DNA of 64,000 nt from Fulvia fulva. Its lineage: Eukaryota > Ascomycota > Dothideomycetes > Mycosphaerellales > Mycosphaerellaceae. Within the stretch, counting starts at the first letter, position 1. The number at the start of each line of letters is the position of its first letter. The stretch lies in the NCBI RefSeq assembly GCF_020509005.1, contig NC_063012.1, positions 868,001-932,000 of the forward strand. The letters are read 5' to 3'. Both the position numbers and the translations under genes were made by a program. Below, in pieces: positions 32,501 through 45,119 of the stretch. A model generated the notes under the pieces. The model did no database searches. It was given only the letters and a program-made list of their open reading frames with translations, and was not told where the DNA came from.

Positions 32501-35500
32501 GGCCGGCCTCCTAAAGCTTAGCTATCACCTTGTCTATATACTCGATATGCTCCTCGAGAGTGTCGCTAAAGATCAGAGCGTTATTAAGGTACGCGGAGGT
32601 AAAGTTATCGAGCTACTCTCGTAGAGTATCGTTAATATATAACTAGACCGTACTAGGGGTATTATATAATCTAAATAGTATAACTAAGCATTCGAACTGC
32701 CTATACGGTGTTATGAAGGCAGTCTTCTATTTATCGCCTTCTATAATACGTAGGCGATTAAATACGGCGATAACGTCGAGCTTAGTAAAGTACTTCTTCC
32801 TACTAATCCGGTTTAGGGTGTCTTAGATAAGCGGAATAGGGTACCTAGACTTGACTATAATAGTATTTAAAGCCCGGTAGTCAATATATACTCGTAGACC
32901 GCCGCCTAGTTTACGTATAATAATAACTAGCGAAGCGGCTAGTAAATTACTACGCTAGATATCACCTTTCTCGAGCTAGTCGTCGACCTAAGCTTTTACT
33001 ACCTTAGACTCTTTGTTAGATATTAGATATAGGCGTTTAAAAGGTAGTCTAGTATCCTACTTTAGCTTGATCTCGTGATCTAAGCCTAGCCGATACGGAG
33101 GTAGCTTACTTAATTCTACTTTTGAGAAGAGGTCCTTTCTATACTAGTAGTAGGCTAGCAACTTCGCTATATCGGCTTCCTTCTCCTTCCTATATAACTT
33201 CTCTATAAAGACATCGTAATCTACTACGCTTATAGCGTACACTTCCGCCTAGTACTCTTAGCGGTATCGTAGTATACGGTAATAGGAATCTTCGACGTAT
33301 ATAGCGTAGGCGAAGGCAGCTTTACTAACTATAACTTTTCGTACTATTATAGTATATAGGCCTAATACTTATGTAGTTACGGGGTTAGCTACGCTCTTAC
33401 TAGCGTAAGTCTCGCGCGGATTAATCTATATCGTATAGACTTTAGCCCCCTTTATACGAGATAGCTTACGGAGTTCGTAGAGGCTAATTTACTTAATATC
33501 GCTATTACTCGTACCGTACCTAACACGCTCTACGCTAACTCCTTCGATAGGTTAAGAGACTGGTATAGCGGAGATGTCTAGTCGTTTAAGGCTATTATAG
33601 GCTAGTAGAGGGGTTACTAGTATTTCGGTAGGAGGTAAGACTATAGGTAGTATAATATCCTAGTAAAGGGAGTAGCTACGGTAGCTAGTATTATTAAATA
33701 TAATTCTATATCGCTTCTAGTCCTTATAAGGGCTGTGTTTTACGTACTAACCTAAGCCTAATACGATGTCGTAGTAAGTGTCGGTGACTAGACGCTTCAC
33801 GATTTCGATATAGCCCTATAGGTTAAGCCCGATACTTGTTACTTTTAAAATAATAGTAGGGGCTTACGAGCCGTCCCCTAGTCCGAGAGTAAAAGGTTTA
33901 ATATTATATAAATAGAAGTTATATTTTTGCGCGTAGGAAGTGTTTACGAGTTTAGAGTTAGTACTATTATCGAGAAAGGTGTATATATAATATCTATTTG
34001 CCCTACCCTCTACTATAAAGTAATACGAGACTTCGGGTCCTTTATCTACTTCTATAGAGGGCGTGTTCGGACGGGCTTATAAGGAAAATGCCTATACTAT
34101 TCTTATACCGTAATGTTTATATTCGTGTTCGTATTCGTAAGGTAAGTAATAGTGCTTATACTAATATAACACTTCCTATATTAGACTATTATCTATTACG
34201 CTTAGATAATAGTCTAGACGTTTTCCGCCGGTAGTACTACTACTATAGCGGTTAGACTATTATGAGCGGTCTTTCGCTTAGGGCGCTCGTAGGGGTCGAG
34301 TAGACAGCTAGCTACTCCTAAGGCGTATCCGGTACCGCGGTACCGTAGGTAGCTACCGCTTATAATAATCTAGGTACGCTAATCTTAGGTAAGTAGTACG
34401 AGGTTCTTATATTGCTTAGGCCGGTCCTTCTATAGAAGTAAGGCCTAGTTAGTATACGGTAAGCGACTAAGCGGTATACTAGTACTAGTAGGAATCGCTA
34501 GCGGTATTACCTAGCCGATAGTAGGCGTAGTTATACCTAGCGTCGCGCCCGGAGGCTTACCGCTAGATAGCTTCTTATTATCCTTATTATCGTTAACCTT
34601 TCGAGGCAGGTCGATATCGAGCTGAGCTATCTCGCTCTCTAGGCGATAGTATTACGAAGCTAGGCCCTCGACTGTCTTAAATTCCGTAAGTCCTATAAGA
34701 CGGGTACGGTACTTAAAGCTAAGCTTCTTCTTTAGCTTAAGAGCTTCCTACCTACGGCTTAAAGCTAGCGGTAGGCGAGCGCGTTCCTTCTAATACTTAG
34801 CGTAGAATAGAGAGAACTTGTCTAATTCTCCTATCTTTAGAGCGTCTATATTATTACGTACCGTACCTTCGGGGTTATAGTCGCTAAAGTTACGGTTAAG
34901 GAACTTAAGGGCTTTCTATACGGACTTAAAGGGCTTACTAACTATATACTTTCCGATAAGGATCTTCTATAGAATGTGGTTTCGAAGCATCTACTATACT
35001 AATCCGGTAGTATATTCTTAAACGAAGCGGAGGGCGGATAGCACGTCCTTAAAAGTCGAGACGGCGAACTTGTTACTAAGTTATATAGTCTACTCGTCGA
35101 GGCTTAGGGAGTCCTTACTAGATTTCTTACTAGAGAACTTAGGCTTCGGTATATCGACGCGGCTACTAGTCTTAAAGTCCTTAGATATAGTAGGATTATA
35201 GCGGACTACGTCGACGCTAGTATCTACTATCTCGTAGTCCTCCTTAATAATAACTAGTTCCTTACTCTTCTTCTTATCCTTCTTCTTACCCTTACTCTTA
35301 CGCGGAGGTAGATCGACGTCGGAATCGGAGTCGGAGGATAAGTCGGATAAATCTGGATTAGATAAGTCGTAGACGCGCTACTTACGGTACTTACGGGCGG
35401 TAGGCTACTTCTTAGTCCCCTTACCGATAGGCTTATCGGCGGGCTTATTACCGCGGTAGCGTCGTAACTCGGAGAGGGAACGAGTACTACGTTCCTTTAG

Positions 35501-36531
35501 TTTCTCGGTAGTACGGCTACGCTTAGCCTCCTCGAGTTCCTACTAGAGCGTCTAAATCTTCTATTATAGCCCTACTACGTCTATAGTAGTAGGTACGGTC
35601 TTATTAGGTACGAGGCTATCGAGTTCGGCTACCTTAGCCTTAAGTATACTAACTTCCTTCTTAGTAGACTTAGTATAATTATACTATTCGTTAGCCTGCT
35701 TCCTATACTTAGTCACGTCCTACTTTACCTTACTTAAGTCCTCGTTTACTTGTTCGAGGTCTTACTTATATTCCTACTTATACTTCGTAGTATATTATAA
35801 CTCGGTATATACATCCTTAAACTTCTTCTTGTTTAGCTCGTTAGCCTTATATAACGCCGCCCTATCTAGGATGGCTTAGCGATGATCGGCTTCGAGCTTA
35901 CGAAGTACGTATAAGATAGCTTCTAGTTAATTCTTAACGTAATCGTAAAGCTAGGTCGAGTCGAGTATACGTAGCTACTCGAGTAGGATACGCTAGGTAC
36001 TACCGCGACCCTAGACGTCTATAAAGTTAACGGCGAAGTCTTTTCGAGTATTATCGTAGGACCTATCGTCGTTCTTATACTTAATAATGTCGCCCTTATA
36101 TAATAACGTAGTAAGGTTAAGAGTATCGGGGATTTCGAGCTATATCTCGTTACCTTCCTCCTCTTCTAGAAGCTAGTCGAGAATCGCGCGCTCCGTATTA
36201 GCGTACTTGGTATAGGAATCTAGTAGGACGGAGTTATCGGACTAGGTATACTAATCGGCTCGCGTAAAGAGTTCTAAGTTTCGAGTTAGTCGCGTATAGC
36301 GTACGATACCTTAAGTGTTCGCGCCGCCGCTAGGGCCGGTGCCCTACGGTCTTACTATACTATAATTATAGTACGCCCTTCTAGCGTCTTTACTAGGAGG
36401 GAGAGAGAGAGAGAGCACTACGCTACTTTCTACGCTAGTACGAGTCGGGGATTTCGAGGAGTCGCGTTATCGCGATTTTTAAGCTAAGTAGCGCTAAATA
36501 TAGTAGCGTCCTTATAAATGAGCTATCGAAG

Positions 36532-36725
36532 TGTTACGAGGCTATAGTACGAGAGTATAGGGGTATAGTATTAATAAAGTCGATAGCTAAAGAGAGAAGT
36601 AGGTTCTAAGGTCGAGGCCTATACTTAAGGGCCGAGGTGTTACGGGTCGGCTTCGGGCCGAGCGTCACGTGATCTGAGGTCACGTGCCTCTTTGCTAATC
36701 CTTTACTTGCGGAGCGGCCGTAATA
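36532..36725 (-). repeat. 5' LTR of gypsy-1
   Basis: 194 bp, keeps the TGTTAC end and several CACGTG sites that are mutated in the other LTR, so it is the less RIP-altered copy. Followed by CCTAT at 36,726-36,730. Confidence 0.88.
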
Positions 36726-37761
36726 CCTATAGGTAACCTATAATCCTTTCTACTTAGCTTTACTTCTTTTTCCCTTTATCCCCTATATTAGCTTACTCCC
36801 TTAGAGCTTCTCTCTATTTAAGGGCTACTAGGATTTTCTATAATGTTTTTAGGTCTACTTCCTTCTATAGGATTATATATAGCCGGTTAGGTCTTCTCCT
36901 CCTCTCCTACTAGGTTCTTATCCTTTAAGTAGCTACTTAGATAGTTCCTAAGGCTAGGTATACTATTTTCTTCTCTACGTATTAACACCTTATACCCTAG
37001 AGGTACTCCCTAATAGGGGCTGTACCTAATTCCATTTCTATTGTCCTATAAGGGGTTGACTTATATACCCCTAGTACTCTCTTTAGGTAAGCCACCTACG
37101 CTCTATTAAGGGGGTCCTTAATTCTCTTCGGGATATATTTTTCCGCTACCTAAATTACTACTCTATATAGTATTACGGGCTTAATAATAGCCTTATATAT
37201 AGTCTAGGCCTTTATAAAGGTCTCCCCCTAGGTTAACGTAGTAAGTCTCTCGATTAATTATCTATTAGTATCTGCTCTCGCTAACGCCTTCTTTACTTAT
37301 AGTCCCTAGCTAAGTTTTGGATCTAGCTATATCCTAAGGACTATAAGTTCCCTTATAGGATAGGTCTCGAACCCCTAGATACTTACTAGTACTACTAATT
37401 TATGTTTTGTCTTTACCTTACTAAAATAGATAAGTTAGTACTTATCCGGTACGAATTTTACCCTATACTCTCTTACCTACTTTTCGTATTATCTATATCT
37501 CTCCTCTAGGAGTACGTAGTTTTCCTCTATAGACCCCGACTATGCTAGGATATTTATATTATCTACGAACCCCGATACTAAGGTATTTACTATTTCTAGG
37601 AGTAGGGTCAGGTCGGCTATAAAGAGGAGGAATAGACTTAGGAAGAGTATAGAGCCCTATAGGATACCCGTGTTCGTAATTAGGGTCTCCGGGGCTTTAA
37701 AGGACCCTAGGAGGATCTAGGTTGTTCTGTCTTTAAGGAATAACTATATAAAGTACACTAT
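36726..37761 (-). mobile_element. LINE-B segment 2: reverse transcriptase, C-terminal half
   Basis: Minus-strand RT motifs: GIL-GSILFLSLFLLFIADL (the PQGS region, about 37,650) and GFVDNINILA (about 37,560; second catalytic Asp now Asn). It resumes directly after the gypsy-1 TSD and is cut by a short LINE insertion at 37,762. Confidence 0.8.
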
Positions 37762-38325
37762 AAGTATAGTGATACAAATCCGCTCTAAATATATCGGAGT
37801 TAGGGTATACCTATATTAGAGAAAAGTCCTAGGTATCGAAGATAAGAGTTGCCTATACGGCTACCTATCCTAGAATATCGAACATAGTCTTCTAGTTTAT
37901 AAAGAATAGAGTATAGGGAGAGGTGGATAGAGGGTAAGGGTAAGGAACAGAAACTTCTAAGCTATAATTAGTAATAAGGGAGACCTTAAGAGAATTATAA
38001 GGTAGATTATCTACTAAGAATTTTTGGAGCAATTCTCTCTTACTAGGGAAACAGAGAGATAGATTAAGGAGAGAAAGAAGGAGGAGGAGAGCAGGAAGAG
38101 GGGGACAACTCTAGGGTTGTAGACAAGGTAGTTAGAGGCTAACTACTATAATACTAGTATACCCTAATAGAAGGAAAACTAAGAACTTATAGTAAGGAAG
38201 CTATTAGAGAAGGAGAGGAGGTTTTTACCTAGGAATAGGTTTCCTACCTTATATAGTAATATATATAGACATAAACCCGTATAGGCCGGAGGGCACTATA
38301 ACGGGCTAATAAATTATCTATCTAT
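37762..38325 (+). mobile_element. LINE-C, 5'-truncated 564-bp LINE copy
   Basis: Only the 3' untranslated part is present, ending in TATC/TCTA repeats. It is flanked by an 18-bp duplication (37,744-37,761 and 38,326-38,343) differing by one C-to-T change. It is inserted in the reverse transcriptase region of LINE-B in the opposite direction and belongs to the same family, judged by its 3' end. Confidence 0.8.
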
Positions 38326-38622
38326 CTATATAAAGTATACTATCTAGGCTAGAATACTTTTTATTCTAAGGATATATAGGAGCCTTACGTAGAGCACGTT
38401 ATCGAAAGCCCCTAATATGTCTAGTAAAAGTAGTAAGGCTACCTTATTATTACTACAGTACTAGATATATCCAATTTGTTCTATAATCAGTTCGACTACT
38501 ATAAGGATAGATCTCTTTTATCTCCCCCCTATTTACGTTACCGGGAGGAGGTTATATTCTTCTACTATTTCGGTAAGCCTTCTAGCTACGACCTTCTCTA
38601 GAAGCTTCCCTAGTATATTTAG
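38326..38622 (-). mobile_element. LINE-B segment 3: reverse transcriptase, N-terminal motifs
   Basis: Minus-strand LNILGKLLEKVVARRL (about 38,620-38,570) and DI-GAFDNVLY (about 38,385), continuing into segment 2 once LINE-C is removed. Its right edge abuts the left copia LTR at 38,623. Confidence 0.75.
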
Positions 38623-38857
38623 TGTTAAGATATAGTATCTTAAAGGGAGTTAACAATTAGGAAGTAATCTAGTAGCCTAAGGTATCTACGATAACTTAGC
38701 TTATAGGGAGATACCTTCTCTCCCCTTTAGCTTAGATAGACATCTAATACAATTAACACATTGGTTCCTAATATATTGCTATATACTCGTGCTATTAGTC
38801 AGTTAGAAATTAATCTCTTACTCTACTCCGCTACTATCTACCTATACCTATTTAATA
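38623..38857 (+). repeat. 5' LTR of copia-L
   Basis: 235 bp, begins TGTTAAGATATAG and ends TTTAATA (originally TTAACA-like inverted ends). Same length as both LTRs of copia-R. Confidence 0.85.
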
Positions 38858-38872
38858 GGTTATAAGCCCGGG
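38858..38872 (+). other. Primer-binding site of copia-L (half-tRNA-iMet type)
   Basis: GGTTATAAGCCCGGG follows the LTR directly. Apart from one RIP-type G-to-A change, its first 12 bases complement the anticodon arm of eukaryotic initiator tRNA-Met (GGGCTCATAACC), the half-tRNA priming known from Drosophila copia. The same bases follow the copia-R LTR. Confidence 0.65.
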
Positions 38873-41800
38873 TTTATATAGGAATAAGAGCAACCTATAT
38901 TAGTATAGGTTACTTATATCCCTTGCTATCGTAGTAGAAAACATCTAGTAATCAGAAGTCTACCCCGTCTATCCTATTAAGGAGCTTAGTTCGATACTAA
39001 GTAATAGGTAACCTAGATAAGGACTCTATACGGCTTACTTAAAGCCAATACCTTAAAGATACTCTATAGCCAGAACTATATCGAGATACTATTAAGAAGG
39101 ACTTTAAGTAAGTCATTTAAAGCTCTGCTAGGAGAGACAGACCTATGTCCTAGCCCCGAGACCTTATACCGCTCCTTCTTTACTTTACTAAGTAGGCCTT
39201 AGTATCCACACCTACGAACTTTCCTATTCTATACTAGAAGCCTTAGTAGGATCTAAGCTACCACTTTAGAACATATACACCTTGTTTTATTACATCTAAT
39301 TTATTATAGATTTATACTAAAAGAAGATAGAGGAGAAGGGAGGCAAAATCCTAATTCTTAGGAGAGATAATTAGAAGAGATAGTTTAACCTTTAGAGATA
39401 TAAGATAGAGAGCTAATCAGCATTCTTTATAATTAATGACCTAATAGAAGTGTCTTTTAATAATATTAAGGGCAAGACTCTAAAACTCTAAGAAGAGGCT
39501 ATAACTAAAGAGATCCTTAATACGCTAATATAGACAAGACACAATATAGTATATAACTTTAGTATCCTTAGTAGGATTATAGAAGAAGATGAATTTGAGC
39601 TTAAGGGTTTATATAAATCTAGAAGAGCTGCTAAGAAGTAGGTGTATCTCTAGAACAAGTATAGCTAGGTACTACCAACCTATATATATAAGCTTATAAA
39701 GCAATTTGTAACTTTTAAGATAAGTAAAGAGTTCACTATTAGATCTGTATAGACACACCTAGTTTCTCTTAGAAAAAGGATTGCTAATGTTGACCTAGAG
39801 GGTCAGTATTATAGGAAAGCTAATATAAGGATGACCTAGCTCTTAATCTCACTGCTACCTGACTACTATATAGCTAGGGATACCATTATAGCTTAGCTAA
39901 AGATAGATTATAAAAGGACCTTAAAGATCCTTAAAGCTTAAGAAGCTAGGTTAGATCCCTCTAAGGCTAAGTATAGTATAGTAGCTACCTAGGTCAAGCC
40001 CTTAGGTCTAGTAAGACTACTCTCCTACCTTCTCTATAAGAAGGACTATCTGATCAAGGACTGCCCTAGTTTGCCTAAGGCAAGAAAGGTCCTTAGATCT
40101 CATTCCTAACTACTATCTTCCCAGAATATAACACATGTCAAGAAGAAGAGAACTCCACCACCTACTTCAAGGAGGACACTAAGAGAGAAGTCCTCTATAG
40201 AAGAACTTAAGAAAATAGTAAAGAAACTCAGCTCTAACATACTGTTACTCTAGAAGAACTAGGCCTAGTCTTATACCTCTAAAGCAAAGAAGACTAGAAA
40301 AGGTTTTTCCGCCTAAGAGTCACGTAACTTATATAGCGCATCCCTAGAGACAATGTCTAATAATAATAAGTATAATGAAGTGGCTTACTCAACTATAGAA
40401 GTCTAAGGCAAGTTCCCCTCGTTAGAGTAGTTACTTAACTCCTATACTTCATCCTATATAACTGACTAAAGCTACCTCTTTAGATCTATAACTCCCTTAA
40501 TAAGGAGGAAGTGGATCAAAGTAGGAGGTGGGTTTTTATTAGCTACTTATATTAGGAATGTAGAGATAAGTAGGAGAGCTAGTAGAAAAGTTGTTTTAGA
40601 AGATGTCCTACTTATACCTAAGCTAGGAGTGAACCTAGTTTTATAGAACCAGTTTAGTAAGTAGTTTAGTATATAACCTCTATCATTTTCTCTTATTTCC
40701 CCCTCTAGTAAGACTGTTATCTAGACAAAGCTCCTTAGGGGGGTTCTATTTATTAATAAGATTTCACCTCTCCTATAAGAACGGGTACATTACTCATTAT
40801 GTACACTACTAATAGAGAATGCCTTTGTGACTACTTAATTAGAGACCGACCTAAAGTAGTAGGAGCTTTGGTATAGAAGATTTGTACACTTTAGGAAGAA
40901 TTTGCTGTAGAATCTTTATAAGGCAATAGACTTAGAAGAACCTATTCCTATCCCTAAGGATGGCTTTTACTAGTATAGAGTATGTTCAATAGTAAAGATA
41001 AAGAAGTATAAAGGCAAAGCTATAGAGAGAAGACCTAAAAGACTTGCCCTTATATCTATTAATATATATAGCCTACTACTAATCTCAAGACTAGGATTTA
41101 AATACTAGCTTGAGATTGTTAACAACTTCTCTAGGAAGAAGTAGACCTTTCCTCTTAGGAAAAGAGAAGATGCTCTAGTTACTCTCTAGAACTAGAAGAT
41201 TAAAGCAGAGAGGAAATTATTAGCGTAGCTAAAAGCAGTAAGACTTAACAATACAAAAGAACTTATTACATTAGTGAAGTAGTAGGAGAAGGATTTAGGG
41301 ATTGGGCACGAGCCGACTAAGGCATACAACTCTCTACAGAATGGACTAGTTAAGAGGTCAATATAAACCTTAGAGGACTCTATAAGAGCAATGCTTAAAG
41401 AGGCTAAAATGCCGGTTGAATTTTGGCCTAAAGCACTAGAGGCCTTAACTTATACAAGGAACAAACTGCTAAATGGCCTAGATTACGATAGATTCAAGGT
41501 TTTACTAGATAAGGCTTTTGATAGTATTAAACCGACCATCAACTATTTGAAAGTTTAGGGATACAAAGCTGTTGTCTATATAGACATCAGATCCTAACCT
41601 TAATAGGCAAGAAGTAATGAGCTAATAAATAGGGGTAAAGAAGTAGTGTTTATTAGGTATATTAAAAACATAGCTAAAGCCTAGCTCTTTTAGGAACTAG
41701 ACATAAGAGCTATTAAACAACATATATATATAGACTTCTTTAAGGACTAGCCTAGAGGTGATATAGGTCTTAATGTTCTAACATTAAATCTACTAAGTAG

Positions 41801-43528
41801 TATACTAGCTAGGAAGCCCTTAGGAAGGCAGAGAAATAACGTATCCTTAGGACAATCTACCTACTATTTAGGCGTCTATTAAAGCACCCCCGAAATAGAT
41901 CAGCTAATTAAGAGCCCTAAAGTCGCTTAGCCGGGAAAGCTATTTATATAACTTCCCTAACCTCCGGAGAACGTAGGGGGATTTCAGAAAATTGATTAGC
42001 TAATTAAGAGAAGCTCCCTAGATCCCTAGGAAATAGACGTTACTAGGTCATAAGTGACGGTCCCTAAATTATCCCTTAGAAAGAGAAAGGCTAACTATAA
42101 TGTTAAGGGCTATGACATAAAACAGAAAGCCCTAAAATCTATAGTCCCTAAGCCCGAACTAACTACTAAAGTAGGAGAAGCAATAGACCTCTTAGAGAAC
42201 CTTACTGCTTTTTACTAAGCTTTCTTTATAGCTATATAATCAGTAGACAGTTTAATACTATAGGATAGCGAATTCCTAGAAGAAGTTAAGGAAATGGCCT
42301 TTGTAGTAACTATAGAAGCCATTATATATAAGTAAGAGGTCCTAATTCCGAAATCCTATAAGGATGCTATAAATAATAAGAAATAGGGACATCTTTAGAA
42401 GGAAGCAATCCAAAAGGAACTAGATGCTCTATAGAGTAACAATACCTAGGAAAATTCTGTTCTACTAAAAGGAGCAAATCTAGTTATATTAAGATAGGTC
42501 TTTAATATTAAGAGAAGCATTAGTAGAGCTATTGAAAAGTTCAAGGCTAGACTAGTTATAAGGGGCTTCTTACAGAAGTTTAGTATTAACTTTATAGAGA
42601 CATTTACACCTATAGTAAGACAGGACACCCTTAGGGTGTTTATAGCTATTATGTATAAGAAGGATCTTTATCTTCACTAAGTGGATATGAACAATGCATT
42701 TATAGAAAGCACCCTCTATAAAGACATCTTTATATTACTACTACTAGGAGTTGAGCTTCTACTAAACATAGTGTTCAAAATCCTTAAAAGCTTATATAGA
42801 CTTAAGCAAGTAGCTAGAGATTGGAATTAACTCTGTGTGTCGAAGCTTAGAGAGATTAGATTTATATAGTTAGAAGTAGATTTATACCTACTTATTTATA
42901 AGAAGAGGGAGATCATAATCCTTATATATATAGATGACATTCTAATTGCTATACTAAAGTTAATAGATGTTTACTAGTTTAAAAGAGAACTTGGCAAGAT
43001 CTTCAAGATCAAAGATCTAGGTGAACCTGAAAAGATCCTTAGTATAAGAGTCACAAGGGACAGGAAGAGAGGAATCCTAAAACTTGACTAAGGACACTTT
43101 ATTAGGGACAGCCTAGCTAAGATAGAAATGAACTATAAGAAGGCAGCACCTATACACTTACCTATAGACAGCTATAAGGCCCTCAAACCTTTAAGCTATA
43201 TAGATAAGAGGTGTTATAAGGCAGAGTACTAGAGTATTTATAGTACTTAGATATAGCTAGCGACAATCATAAGGCTAGATATTGCTTTTACCCTAGGAAG
43301 GATAAGCTCATTTATAAGTGACCTATCTACCTACTATATAAAGGCTTTAAAGAAGATCACTAGGTACCTAAGATCATACCCTAATCTAGGACTTTAGATC
43401 TTAAAGTCTAGAAAAGGCCACCTTATTAGATACTATAATTCTGATTATGTAATAGATAAAGCAGATAGAGTCTTAATCCTTAGGTATGTCTTCTTCCTCT
43501 TTAGGGCACCAGTTTCTTGGATAAGTGT

Positions 43529-44884
43529 CTATTAAGTTGTTTCGTACTTATAAAGTATTCTAGCTTCTTATAATCGGAGTAGATAATAACGGGATTATTA
43601 TCTATATCCTTCGTATTCTCGAAATCGGTGTCTATATTATCGTCTAAGTTAACGGTAAGCTTAGGTCTCTATTCTTCGAAGGCGAGGACGATAGCTAATA
43701 GTTCCTTATCGTAAATCTCGTAGTTATACCCCTATAGTAACATCTTCTTAGACATATATACTACCGGTCTCTAGACGTCTCCGTGTTTCTATAAAATTAC
43801 TACCGTAGTAACGAAATCTAAGGCATCTGTTTCGACTATAGTTTCTAACCCTAGTACGAAGTATACGAGGACCGTGTCCGTTAAGAATACATCTTTTAAT
43901 CCTTAGAAGGCTACTTCGTATTCTATTATCTAAACGAATAGTATCGGTTTACTATTCTTACTAGTCTTTATTAAATTCGTAAGGGGTATATAGATTTTGG
44001 AGAAGTTCTATATAAACCTTCGATAGAAGTTTCCGAACCTAAGGAATGCTTATATATCCTTTAGACATATTAGAGTAAGCTAGTTCTTAACTACGTCGAC
44101 CTTTTCTAGGTCTATACGAACACTATCGACTCCTATAATAATACTAAGGTACTTCGTCTCTATTTAGTAGAACTCGTATTTGTCGATATCTAATTATAGC
44201 CGGCTTTACGTATACGTTATAGTACTTTACGTACGTATTATATATGTTCCTTGAATGTGTCGCTAAAGATTAGGATATTATCTAGGTATACTAAATAGAA
44301 GTTATCGAGATACTCCCTAAGCGTATCGTTAATATATAATTAGAATGTTTCTAGAGTATTATATAGGCCGAAAGGCATTACTATATACTCGAATTGACTA
44401 TAGCAAGTACTAAACGTAGTTTTCTATTCGTAGCCCTCCGGAATATAAAGACGGTTAGAGGTAGAGATGACATCGAGTTTAGTAAAGTACTTCTTCCTAT
44501 TTAGGCAGTTTAGCGTTTCTTAGAATAGCGGTATTAGGTATCTACTTTTGACCGTAAGGGCGTTAAGAGCTCTATAGTCGATATAGACCCGTAGACCGCC
44601 GCCTAGTTTACGTACAATTAGTACTAGTATAGAAGCCGGGCTCGTGCTTCGTTATATCGCTCTAGATTATAGCTAATTATCGACCTACTTCTTAATTACC
44701 TTATTCTTACGAGACGACATTACGTATAGCCGCCTAAAAGGAGGTGACTTAGTTGCGTCTTTAAGGTGTATTTTATAGTCTTTACTAGGGCGGTAAGGTA
44801 GGATCTTCGATACATCCTAACGGTTAAAATAGTTATCGAAATCGTATAGTTCCTAGGGTAAGTAGACCTTAGTATCTTAGTCCT
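43529..44884 (-). mobile_element. Gypsy-4 fragment (RT-RNase H) between the two copia elements
   Basis: Minus-strand Ty3/gypsy reverse transcriptase ([50 protein letters not shown] at about 44,290) followed by RNase H toward 43,550. No LTRs are visible. Both edges are copia sequence, so it is the spacer of the large inverted repeat. Confidence 0.8.
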
Positions 44885-45119
44885 TATTAAACAGGTACGG
44901 GTAGATAGTAGCGGAGTAGAGTAAGAGATCAATCTTTAACTAACTAATAGTACGAGCATATAGCAATATATTAGGAACTAATGTGTTAATTGTGTTAGAT
45001 GTCTATCTAAGCTAAAGGGGAGAGAAGGTATCTCCCTATAAGCTAAGTTATCGTGGATGCCTTAGGCTACTAGATCACTTCCTAATTGTTGACTCCCTTT
45101 GAGATGCTACATCTTAACA
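44885..45119 (-). repeat. 3' LTR of copia-R
   Basis: 235 bp; keeps TTAACA at its right end and several CpA/TpG sites mutated in the other two copies. Confidence 0.85.

Larger units (their letters stand above)
29395..36725 (-). mobile_element. Gypsy-1, Ty3/gypsy LTR retrotransposon
   Basis: A complete element of 7,331 bp with two LTRs of 194 bp each and a 5-bp TSD CCTAT on both sides. It is coded on the minus strand: gag at about 36,300-34,300, aspartic protease near 34,000-33,900 (DNST in place of DSGT-like), reverse transcriptase about 33,100-32,450 (RYPIPLI, YFTKLDVIAVFNRLRI, then YLNN where YLDD is expected), RNase H about 32,300-31,800, integrase about 31,400-30,400 (TDVLTITNR, YYSLYGLPLSIVTNRGS). 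A polypurine tract (AATGGGGGGTAG, read on the minus strand) borders the 3' LTR at 29,590-29,603. Stops throughout; catalytic Asp-to-Asn changes also fit RIP. Confidence 0.9.
38623..43528 (+). mobile_element. Copia-L, Ty1/copia element, 3'-truncated
   Basis: Plus-strand copia element with a 5' LTR (38,623-38,857) but no 3' LTR. Order of remains is gag with a CCHC-like knuckle (about 39,980-40,080), protease, integrase (about 41,280-41,540, YNSLQNGLVKRSI, EFWPKALEALTYTRNKL), then reverse transcriptase (about 42,450-43,050, IRGFLQKFSINF, VDMNNAF, LYIDDILIA) and RNase H up to the APVSWI motif, where it breaks into an unrelated gypsy fragment at 43,528. Integrase-before-RT order identifies copia. 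It is the inverted partner of 45,600-50,505. Confidence 0.88.

Noticed and set aside
38865..38885. CCCGGG near the left copia start as a promoter or operator
   Set aside because: It is explained by the primer-binding site and leader shared by both copia copies.
42446..42628. 60-codon open frame on the minus strand, repeated at 46500-46682 plus
   Set aside because: It is the antisense of the copia reverse transcriptase in both arms; identical because the arms are inverted copies.
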